DNA of 64,000 bases from Mimachlamys varia (lineage: Eukaryota > Mollusca > Bivalvia > Pectinida > Pectinidae): assembly GCA_947623455.1 (NCBI GenBank), contig OX392532.1, positions 3,861,001 through 3,925,000 of the forward strand. Direction: 5' to 3'. The translations under genes and the position numbers were made by a program. Of the stretch, positions 36,201-48,200 are shown piece after piece. The notes under the pieces are model-generated. The model worked only from the letters and a program-made list of their open reading frames with translations, was not told the origin of the DNA and did no database searches. How positions within the stretch are numbered: position 1 is the stretch's first letter; the number at the start of each line of letters is the position of its first letter.

Positions 36201-39200
36201 TGTTTTCTTATAGATCAATAGGTTATAAATTTCAGTAAACTCCAGGAATTTATTGATAAGCCTATATCACATGTTGTCATAAATAAGAAATATATTCTTC
36301 TTACTAGCAGCAAGGGATTGTACCTGACAGGGTACTGCGATTTTCTGCAGCACTAAAACTGTAATATTGAGCCCCATTGTCAACCAGATGGTCGCTTTGT
36401 GCATTTCCATCGCTGGTTGAAATCTGAACTTCCAGTTAAAGTCTGTTCTTATCCAGAAATTGTTTTATACATGTGACCTTACAGTGAAAAAATAGAAGTT
36501 TATTAATTTAAGACATCAGACCTCTGAGTCAGCAAGTTCTGATCTACATTGTGAAATTAACAAGTTTATTTCCATAGTGTCTTGTTCCTACTGTACAATC
36601 AATATTTTTGGAAATACCCATATACTCTATACAAGATTGGATTAAACTTAAGGGGCATCGAAAACGGGATTCATTCCAAACTCAAGATCTCATTCTTAAT
36701 GGGAGAGTATTGGAATGGAACAGCTTTCTGACAGAGGTCAATACTAGATCTCAAGTCTGTTCACCGCATCTTAGGTTAGACTTGGTCAGGCACAGGAAGT
36801 CGAGAAAACGAGGATAAGTCCCGAGTCTCATTGTATTTTAGTTTGTACAAGGATACGATTCATCCTAGTCCTCTTCTAGCTAGGTGTTGGATGAAAAGAC
36901 TTGTTATTGCAATTTGTACTTATTGTGTGTAATTATTTTACATTGAATTCTTCATATTTAAGTAAACAGTTCCTCGAAGGTAGGGATTGTCCCAATTAAT
37001 TGTGTACTCGATGTACCGCTGCTTATTGTATTGTTTACATATAGTAATTTGTATTTTTAATATTTGTATTTAGTCTGATATTACTGACTCAAAACAAGCA
37101 GCAGGAACCTCCAACTGGGAAAAGGCAGAATATGACTTCATCGCTAGTCTTCTGCGCCAGAATAGCAACTATGTCCTATTTACCGAGATGGAGTATGATA
37201 CAGAATCATGTTGAGACGAAGAGATCGTGGCTCTATCAAAACCCCTGTTGTGTCACAGGCTCCTGTTGGTGTGGAGCCTGCGAGCAGTGACAAAGGTATG
37301 GTAGGTGTCCAGAGTTTACTAAAATTTGATTTCACTGAACTTGGGGATGGGGGAATTGCAGGTACTCCTCCACCTCCTGGGGTATCTGACCCTAATGATT
37401 CTCCATTTTCGTGTCTGGGGCAGGGATATGGGGTTCACCATCGCCGATGAAGAGAAATTTGCACCATTTGCCCCAGGTTCCAAAATTCTCCTCACTTTCA
37501 GGAGACGAATCAACTCAACGTGATGAAACCAATTATGAGGGATGGCGGTATGAGGTCAGGTGTCTAGCATCTGACAGCACCCTGTCCGAAGAGTTTGTTC
37601 TGCAGGCTATTAGGATATGTATCCGGGGTATTGCTCGTCTTTATTAGGTCATATGGCAAATTTGGATGAAATTCTTAAGCTGGACACCTTCTTTGGTAAA
37701 GTACTGGCAGGTTGAAATCAAAGAGTTTTTTTCTGTCGGACCACTAGGTTTCTTTAAATGTAACCACATGGCATTTGGCCTAATGCACCTGCAACGTTTC
37801 AAAGTTTTATGCAAGCCTGTATGGGTGAAAGCTATACTATGCAGTGTTTAATTTTCTTAGATGACATTCTCATATTTTCAGACACCTTTCAGGAGCACCT
37901 CAGAAGACTGGAAAATGTGTTTGAACGGCTTGAAAAAAACTAGACTTAAAGCTGAAACCTTCCTTTAAGTCTCAAGTGTTGCTATCTGGGGCACATTGTT
38001 TCTGAGAAAGGAATTCATACTTACCCAGATAAACTTGCCGCGTTAAAGTCATGGCCAGAACCTGTCAATGTCAAGACGCATCGCTCATTTCTAGATTTTA
38101 CAGGGTACTATTTGGGTCATTAACGATTATGCTAAAATTATAAAACTTATAAATGATCTTTTTGTTGGACACTGTATCCACAGAAATGTAAAGGGGTCAA
38201 AGAAAACATTCCCGTGGTATGGAGGAATAGTCAGCAGAAGGCTTTCGATTCCATTGTCAGTCTTCTAGCTTCTTCATCTGTGTTAGCATATGCAGACTTT
38301 ATTAAGCCTTTTATTGTTAATACAAATGGCCCTGTAGAAGGTTTAAGTGTTGTGCTGTACTAGAATCAATGGGGCCAGGAAAGCAATAGCGTATGCCAGC
38401 CGGGTTTACGTCTGAGTGAAAGGAACTACCGAGCTCATAAGTTGGAATTTCTTTGTCTCAAATGGGCACTCACTAACACGCTCCATGATCACCTGCACTT
38501 GTGAGGTACGTACAGATAACAACCCTCTAATCTATGTAACGACCACAGCAAATCTGGACGCAGCAAGTCATAGGTGGTTAGCTTCACTCTCAAAATATAA
38601 CTTTAAATAAGTTTATAGAGAGGGCCGTCTCAATGGGGACGATGACGGGTTGTCAAGGCGACGGTATCACCAAGAGGAAGTGTGTCAGTATATGCGGAAG
38701 TGGCGGCTGTTAAGACTTCTTAAAGGTGTATTGTATAGAAACATCACAGTTAGTAGATGGTGACCCTGCCCAGCAGTTACCTATCACCAAGGTATATATA
38801 AAGAGAGAGTCCTCAGGGGAGAGAATGTGGATGTCGGACATCAGGGACGTGACCGTACAAGCTGTTGGCAAGACGTAGGTTTTATTGGCCTGGTCTTGAT
38901 ACCAAGGTAAATAGTTGGGTTGAAAGCTGTGATAGGTGTGTTCGTAGGGAAAAAACCCTACTGAAACGCGCTGGTTATCACTGATCATTTCACCTGCTGT
39001 ACCCAGGCAATTCCAACCTGGAACCAGTTAGCGAGTACCACCGCCTGGTCAGTTGTGCGAGCAATTTATTGTCCACTTAAGCTTTCCCGTCCGCATCCAC
39101 AGTGACAAGGGCAGGAACTTTGAAAGTAAGATTATTAAAGAATTTTGTAAGAGAGTTGGAGTGGAGAAAGAAAACCAGAACTACCCCTCACCATCTTATA

Positions 39201-42200
39201 TGCAATGGCGTGGTCGAACGATCCAACCAAACCTGTCGAAAATGTTAGGTACCATGGATGAATAACAGATAGGTACGATAGGTGGGTTAGAGAAGCTACG
39301 TTAGAAGTAGATGACCGGGTGCTGATGAAGAACATTGATTTGGCAGACACATGGGCTAATGATCCGTACATTATCCTTAGTTTGCCAAATATTGATATCC
39401 TTGTATACAAGATCCAGAAACAGTCGGGAAAGAGTCCTTAAAACTTTACATAGGAACCCGTACCTCCCTATCATGTGGCTACCTATGCCAATAACTGTAG
39501 AGTTAGTTGAGAGTTCCTCTTCAACTGCCAACCCTGATAGACCACATGAGGATGGGAGTCAAACACCCACGTATATTTTTCCTGCTAGGAGATCGGACGC
39601 ACTGTTGTTGAGTCCCGACGGCCAGTGCAACCAAATACTGTTGGTACAGGGTAAGAAGGATGCGTTTCGAAATCCTATCACTTCTGGCAGTGATGGTTAG
39701 ACATACGATTCAATACCAGCTACAAGATCCAGTTGAGCCCGTACATCTCTTAACTTGTATGGAGAATGGCTCATGAGAACATTGATGCCATCTAATTATG
39801 GAGCTCAAGTATACGTGTAGATACACGGAGCGGTGGGAGTCGTGATGAGCAAAGTCTACTTCTGATTGTGAAGTTTATAATTAATCTATACAGATATTTG
39901 TCTGTATTACTTTGTGTAATTTATATCATAAAAGTAAATGATTAATTTTCACATCAGAAAATCTTTGTTCTACATGACAGAGTAGAAATTCGAAAAGTCT
40001 TACGTGGTCAGTTATATTACCTTGGGACACTGGTCAAGGTGATCATTTTAATTTGTCCATGTAGTAATTTCTCAAAGGTTTGTTTACATTGTTGCATGAG
40101 CAGTTATCTTTTATTCCTTGTAGGTAGGGATTGCACTAATCACTTGGATATAAGATTATTAACTGCTCATTCTTTTATATGATAAGTAGATTCAAATTAT
40201 AAGAATTTTATGGCGTTTGTTTTCATGGTATGCCGGTATGGAATCCTTATTGCATGAAGCCCATTAGGCCATATATTTATATTTTCACTGTAGAATTACA
40301 GACCCAAAGTTTGATTAAGTTAATTACCTATTCAATATCCAACTAACTAAGGACGTTTATTGTTGCGTCGTCCTTTAGGCGGAATCTCTACTTCAAGTAA
40401 ATCTGGCGCTAATACATCTATGTGAATACATGTTTTTATGTATTATTCATAGTCCAGTATTTGCTGTCTTCAGTTTGTATATTCATAATGAGAACAAACA
40501 ATCAGAATGTAAATATTGAAAGTATAGTTTATAAAACAAAGTTTATTACTAACCTTCATCAAAGTCTTGTTTGTGAGCTTCGAGTTCTCCATTGATAAAG
40601 TGAAGGAGCTCCCCAAATATGCTTTCTACTTTTTTGAATCGTTTACTTTGCCAAACCTTCGCCAAAACTGGGTACAGGTCCTCTAAAAATCCCATTCCAA
40701 ACTCTGCCGCGAACTGGTTGTCTACGTCCAAGTAATGCTTGAATTTGGGGTCGTCGAATTTATATCTAAAAACCAAAGTACTTTTACATGTTGTTTTGTA
40801 ATGAAGAATATAGTCATTTAATAATATTATACTCAGCACTTGATATTCCTTTCAGAGGATGCACTTTCTTACGAAATGCTTTTATAAGGGATTTATAATG
40901 GTCATTACAGTTTTTGCTTTGTTATGTAAATAGTTCAAGAGATCTAACATCCTTTGAAACATATGTTGCAAAAAATGCAATTACTAATGATTCTAAGAGA
41001 ATGATAAATGGGCGGATTGGTCGAGTGGTTAACACTCCGGCCTTCCATGCAGGCGTCCGGGGTTCGATCCCCGTAATCGTCATACGCATGGAACATTCAG
41101 AGAAAGTGTTTTCTCCTGACAACCACTTCAACAACCTAGGTGGAATATAAAATGGTCTGGGGTGGATGTTGCAGTATCTTTGCTGTAGTATTCAAGTGAG
41201 GTGGCACTCTAAAAAATGCCGTTGGAAACACGGTCCAACTACAAACAAAACACAATTCGTTTCCGACACACACATACATACACACACATATGGAGATATT
41301 AGCCAGGTGGTATATGACAAGTAGTTAGCGCCTTATAGGGCAGCTTCTGCGAACTCCTCAAAATTGTATATGATAGAACTTTATGTGTTAATTGTATTGA
41401 TTGGATGGGAATTGTATAACTTTGTACTGTAAAGCGCTTTTCAATGGCTTATGTTAGCGAGGTAGGGTGATATATCAAATGTTGTGTATTATTATTATTA
41501 CAATCTTTACCGAACATAATCTTACAGTGCACATGAATGAAGAATGTATTTTCGTATACTATCAGCTGTACGTTTTTGTTTTCCGAAAGAACTGTCAACT
41601 CAACCGCACTTCGTCCTTCAAACCATGCTCTTCGCCTTCTTTGATGGTGTCGTATTTCTTTTTAGTGATCAGATGCAGACGTTCTGATCTTACAATAGTC
41701 TCTTTCAGCTTCTTTCCTGTCTAGTCTAAGGACTCGTTTTGCTTTCGGCAGCCAATATTTGTTTACAGGGGCTACCTGACATATGCTCTTCCGGTTCTAT
41801 TTTGATACGAACAATCATGTGATTTTTTTTGCTCCCGGTTCCGTGCCGACTCACAAGAAAACATAAGAAATGTTTTTTTGACATACAAAACGATAATAAA
41901 AATATTACTGTGGTATTGATGTGCTAAGTAATAAATCTTGATCTTAAATGAAAATGTTGTTGTTTGATAATCTAAACTGTTCAGGTTAACAAATATAAGG
42001 AAAATGTTTCATGTCGTACCATGTTCAGATTTCTATAATAAGTCAAATGGCGGCGGCGAAATTGAGCAGACGAGCACCAAATTTAGCGAAAAATGCCGTT
42101 TTAAGGTAATTTTCGGTTAATCGACACAACTGAGTCCTTGATTTGCCTTCTTAGTATATCATTTGCCTTCAGAAAATGTATCTCATTTAGAAATTGGTCA

Positions 42201-45200
42201 AAACACGAGCTTATTATTATTATTATGTAAGATTATGTTTGAATAAACATGCATTCATTTTTTTTTCTCTTTTCGTCTTTATTTCAAAATTGAAAAAGCC
42301 AATATTAAAAATGAAAGCAATATTTCAAATCGGTGATCGGGTTGTTTATCTCGGCTTGTCGAAATACCATGTTCATAATCAGAACATTATGTAATCTGAT
42401 TTTAGCATCATGAGACTTACAGTAACAAATATATTGTCAATGTCTGAATTTTTATCTTAGTATCTCAGTATTCATGCATTATCTTTTTATAGAGAGTAAA
42501 TATAATCAAATAATGATGAAATATATATGAAAGTCTATCTTACACTTTCTGGAAGCACACTCCACACACAATGTTGAACAGAGCCAGATCAATATATTCG
42601 TGAGGTGTGAAAGGTCTCCCCTTTGTTTCCTCTAACAGCTGTAGAAATTGTCCCATGGACTTATCTAATATGCTCTGTAGGTAGGGACCTTTGATGTAAT
42701 TTCTGAAAACAAACACGTGACAGAGTTATTGTTTCTGTTTGTATTTCATTTTTAAGAAATTAAAACCAATTTTTTTGAGATATCCTCATAACTTAAATCA
42801 AAGATAAGATTGTATACAAAACTTAAATCACCCTACCAAGAGGGCCATAAACGTACAGATTTTGGTACAATTGGTCGATAAATATTATGATAAATATTAT
42901 GAAATGAAAAAAAAACCAGAACCCTCTTGTCGAGACATTATATAAAATCGCACCATATTAATTGTGGTTATGCTAATTTTATAATATACAGTAAATTGTA
43001 TTACAGTGACCATAAGACAGTCAAGAACGGATTAAGGATCGGCTCTTGTGAGGTTTCAAATCTCGTTTTGATCTCACGTGAGATATGTTTGTAGTATCTA
43101 ACAATGTATTATTTGTTTTTAATAGCAAATATGCATATGAAAAATGTTGCAAAATAAATATGTCTGTTGTTGGTAGAATATTTTTTAGAAGAATTTTTTA
43201 AAATGCCGAAAATGACGGCCATTTTGAAAATAAGTATTTCTGTTTATTTCTTGTACTTAACGAATTGCCAAAATTTCATGTTTTTTTTAGCTAGAATTAT
43301 TAATTAAAATCGTCAGTGTGTTGCCATTTGTCATCAGAACAAGTCCAGTTTTGCTGTACAACTTCTTTATGTTCATTATATATTATATATTTAATACCAT
43401 GCAACATAGATGTTTTATTTACATTTTGATATTTTTTCTGATATTTAGTGTAACTGAAGCTATTTTGATTTTTGACTCAAGGACAGTGTAAAATAACACA
43501 TTTGATAATGGAACAAAAAACAAGCACGCTACCCCCAGTTTTTATGACTGCTTTAGAATGAGAAACCCATTTCCTTTTGATCTGAAAAATATCTAAATAA
43601 TGTTTGTCGTCAGAAGTGTTTTTATAAAGCATTAAATTTGCTAAATATGATGAAAATTGAGTATTTTCTTATAGAAATTGTCTTGCAATTGGCCAAAACA
43701 ACATTTTTCACATTAAGCACATGTTTTGCTCATTTTGGTATCTTTGATAGAGTATTGCACAAAACGAGTTCACTACCATATATTTCTTTTTTGCATTTTC
43801 CGCTATGCAATGAACTCATTTTTTCAAAAAGTACATCAGAAAAAAGTTAGTCGTCAGAACATTTTGACTTTTCACAAGAGAAGATCCTTAAGCTCGCGGT
43901 GGCTAACGTATGACAGTTATGAAAAAAACTGATCGCTAATGCTAGGTAATGTTGTTGTTTGTACCCCCTCCCCCCATCCATCCCCATTTTTTAAACCTAT
44001 GTGAGTTATGTAGGTGCCCCGGGCCAGAGATGTATAAATCTCAGGTATAACTATGGTAGAAACTGGAAAAGTTTACCTGAATGAGAACATCTTAATTTGT
44101 GTTGAAAGTTTACAGTGTGTATTTGGTTTGTTGAAATAAAAAAAACAAAACCTCCATTTGAAATTCGAATAAAAAGACCAGCTTGTATGTGTAGCTTAAC
44201 TATATTAATATGCTTAAAACAACTAGCACTAGACCGTATATATTGTTAAGCCATTTTTCAAATTAAACCAACTACGATTGTCATCGCACACATGTGCGAT
44301 AGAAACAATCGCCCGGGATTGCAGCGTTCTCACATGGCGCACAATTTTTTGCAAACACCGTTCACACATCGTGCTCATACCGCACATCTCGTAACTTTGT
44401 GCGATCCCACAACTGTATAATGTGTCTTTCTTATTTTGAACACATTGAAATATGAACTGTCAATCGGAAGAAAAAGACGACTGCACAGTTCTCAGCAAAC
44501 AAAAGCTATTAATGCTTTACAGTTTTACGAACACGATAGCCTGTTTAAAAAAACGTTACGATTTCAATGTTCTGATCGTAAGATGCAGGTTGGTCAATAC
44601 TATAAGCACGTTTTATGTCATCATCTTGGTCTCATTGAGAAAAACATTTAGAGAGTACCGAAGCGTTAATAAAACTATTATCCGAACTCAAAATCGATTA
44701 AACTAGGGGCAAACTATGAATAAAGGAAAGATCTACATGGAGACCCTTGTAAAAGTACAAGAGAATAAATTCATGTGTTCCGGAAAAGTAAGCATCTTCT
44801 GCTTCATCGATGCTCCCCACAATGAAGACCTTGGTTCCATCCAAGTTAAACATCAAGTCCTCCAATGAGAACTGATTATCATTATTGTTAATCACAACAA
44901 ATAAATAACCTAAAGAGCCAACTCAAAAACGTCCATCCGTCTATTACTTAAACATACAGAATACATTCCTCGATGAGACAAAGATGGCGACCATAAAATT
45001 TGTCCATAGTTCTGATCAACCTGCACCTCTCGAATCCTTGTGTTGTTTGTTTGTTTGTCAGTGGACAAAGGTTACGAAAATCTCGATATTTAGAACAATC
45101 CCTAGAATAACGAATCACATGCGACATGTAAACACCATGGATTGGAGAAACAGGGATGGTACTATCAAGAAAGGGCAAGTTCACGATCGGAAAATTGAAA

Positions 45201-48200
45201 TCGTCACGTTTATCGTATAGGTTAGTAGTAAGCTGTCCATTTTCGTCGAAGTTAAAGTAAAGATCGAGGTAAAAAGCAATTGTATTATATCGTTGTGTGA
45301 TATGAAGATGGACGAGTTTGAGTATGCTCATAAGTATTTTTACTTTGTTGTGATTGACAATGAAGACTCGGTTCTGACTTTGAGGATTTGATGTTTACTA
45401 TGATGTGACCAAGATTTACGTGGCAAATATGTGGTTATAAATGTATGGTTATAACTCTTGTTGTTTTTGACATGTCAAACGTAATACGTTATATAGCTTG
45501 TCTAAAGAATAAGGTAAAGTGCAGAAAGAGAAATCATTCCTCTTGAATGATGACATCGTATCGACATAATAGCAAAATATGATTTGAAAAAAGCTCGGCC
45601 ACACGTGTACCTTGGTTTTAACGAGACGTAAATGTCAATAAAATGAGTTAGTTACCTTCATAAACATAGATATGGACAGTGGTGACAAATAAACACATGC
45701 ACGTCATTTGAAAGTTCATAACGACACATTACATTTAATAATAAAATCAACTCTTATAAGATTACCATGTAACACCTACCGTAGAGCGGCACTGACGATC
45801 TTGCGGTGGAGTTTTAAGGCTGGTGTGTACTGTGACATCAGTATATCCTTCCCTCCTTCACTTAAAGTCATTCCTGTAACAGTAAACGTCATAGCTCGTA
45901 TGACTTCGTTAGGTTTTGCTGATTTCTTATTTTGTCTTATGTCCGATAATGTCCAACCTATCGCTTAAGTAAGCACGTACTTAGAGTATATACAATATCT
46001 ATATATAAGCATTGTTTGAGCTACAAAATAGTGACAATTACATGTATATGTCAATATAGAGATATATGTCGACCAGCGCAGGTTTAGTATATATACATTA
46101 CATACCAGAATGGACTGGGGGCCTTCCGGCAAAGTCAGCACGTCTTTTGATCATAGCTTCCACCACAGTCTCTATGTTGTTAAGAATGACGGTTTTCGAG
46201 GGACCTGGTGTCATAAAGTTTCAATTAATTCATAAGGTTTGATTGGATTAAATCACTTCTGTCCTGACAGGGACAAAATGTAATGTTTCGGTCAAGCTAA
46301 AGCTGATAAGTAATGTTCATAAAAACGGAAACCGGTTAATGCTTTATTATATGAACATATCGCTTATCTAATAAATCTGATATAGAAAACATGAATTTAA
46401 ATTACTTAATCATTCATGAAGTAATTGTCTTTATCAAACTTACCAAATTGAACCGTTACAACAGGGCCATACTTCTCGGAGAGTTTCGCACAAGCTTCGT
46501 GTATTTTCGGATCAGTCAAAACTACAATAAACAAAATATGAAATATATGATTGTAAAACCGTAGAAGGATCTGCCTGTTTAGAAAACATGATCTATTTTT
46601 TAACTCCTCTGCCTTTCCCCCTAAAAACACATTTGACACGATTTCCCTTTGACCCCTGTTTCTTTTAATATTACTTATTTGACTATAAATCTTAAATAAA
46701 TATTTGACACGATATGTTATGGTTTCCTTCCCATTGTCTTACAGTTTAAAAAACGTATATTTCCTATATGAAGATATGCTGATCTTTTGAAGTTTCAATC
46801 ATGTTCAAATCTCGTTTTGATCTCATGCGAGGTATTTCTGAAAGATATATCAACTTATTATCAATTGTGATAGCAAATATGCATCTGGAAAACGTGGCAA
46901 ACATTTAGATGTATGTTGTTCTTAGAACAGAAGAATTAAAAAAAAAAAAGTTTAATCGTCAGTGTTTCGCCATGTTCTATTATAGCAAATTCATTCTTGA
47001 CGTACAACTTCTTTATGCTAATTATAAAGCAAAAATTATGTAACAAAGCTATGTATTTTACATTTTGGGTATATTTTCAGATATCTAGTGTAACTGAAGC
47101 GATTTCGATGTTTGACTCCAGAAAAGTAAAGACTAACATATTTGATAATTGGACAAAAACAAGAACGCTGTCCCCCCAATTTTTATGACTGCTTAGAAAG
47201 AGTAATCCGTTTCCTTTTGATCTGACAAGTATTTAAATAAGGTTATCCCCAGACATTTTTATAAAGCACAAAGTCTGTTTTTTTTTGAGCTAAAGGAATA
47301 ATTTAAAGACCTTTTACTTCTATTCCATTAGTAATGAGAAAATACTATTTTTGTCAATTCTGCAAACATTAATACATATCTGATCACAAATCTGGATGAT
47401 ATTTAATGAAATTTTCATGCAATTACCCGAAGGAACAATTTTCACATAAATCACGTGTTTTGCTAATTTTGGTATCTTTGACTGAGTATAGCACAAAACA
47501 AGTTATTGGAAAATTGTGGACTTTTCCCAAGAGAAAATTCTGAATGTTTGATAATATATATAAATATGTTCGTGTCGCAGAAGGTAGTATAGAAACGGGT
47601 GCCTAATTATGCCTAATGCGTCATTGCACAGAAACGGTTGGTTTCCGATTTAAAAACAAATGCTATTTTCAAATGCCTTTTATTTACATTTATTTAAGTG
47701 AATATCGTGATTCTTTGACAAACAGCCGTGACATTGCTCTAGGGTAAATGAGTGTTATTTATCAGAAATCAGTCGTGTGCCAAACTTGAAAATGACAATA
47801 ATGTTGTAACTAAAGATACGATCCGACATATGTCCACCTGGTCAAAATATCTATTTTCAAACCGTCATATAGGTATGCATTAACAATGATAGTCTAACAG
47901 TGTTAATAGGTAGAAATTAGTTGAAAAGTTATTCTATATGCAAACATTTATCTATGCATCTATCGATTCTAAAATCAGTTTAAAAGTTCAATTATGTCGA
48001 CAGTTTCAGAAGGACATACAGTCAAGATCCCCCGCCAAATGTTAATATGGTAAAATACATGACATTAAAGTGGGTATAAAGCATAACAACAACAGCGCAG
48101 AATAAGCCGATACTCATTTGAGCAATTGTAGTAATTCTGATCGAAATCATAATCCTACAAAAGATATTGTGCGGAAAACAATTAACCAATCAGGTCACAG

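Larger units (their letters stand above)
31808..40553 (-). other. P450-B intron 6 (8.7 kb)
   Basis: It holds a small P2X-like coding scrap (about 32228-32443), a SINE (33406-33766) and a decayed Ty3/gypsy pol on the opposite strand (about 37100-39700). The rest, including 33770-36800, is AT-rich DNA in which I recognise nothing. The homologous P450-A intron 6 is only 454 bp. Confidence 0.8.

Noticed and set aside
36950..40150. LTR pair for the Ty3/gypsy relic
   Set aside because: Only a short shared string (ggtagggattg at about 36979 and 40123) was found and the flanks do not align.
41010..41083. tRNA gene
   Set aside because: Boxes A and B and a T-arm are present, but the anticodon stem does not pair well and the sequence continues into a SINE body and tail.
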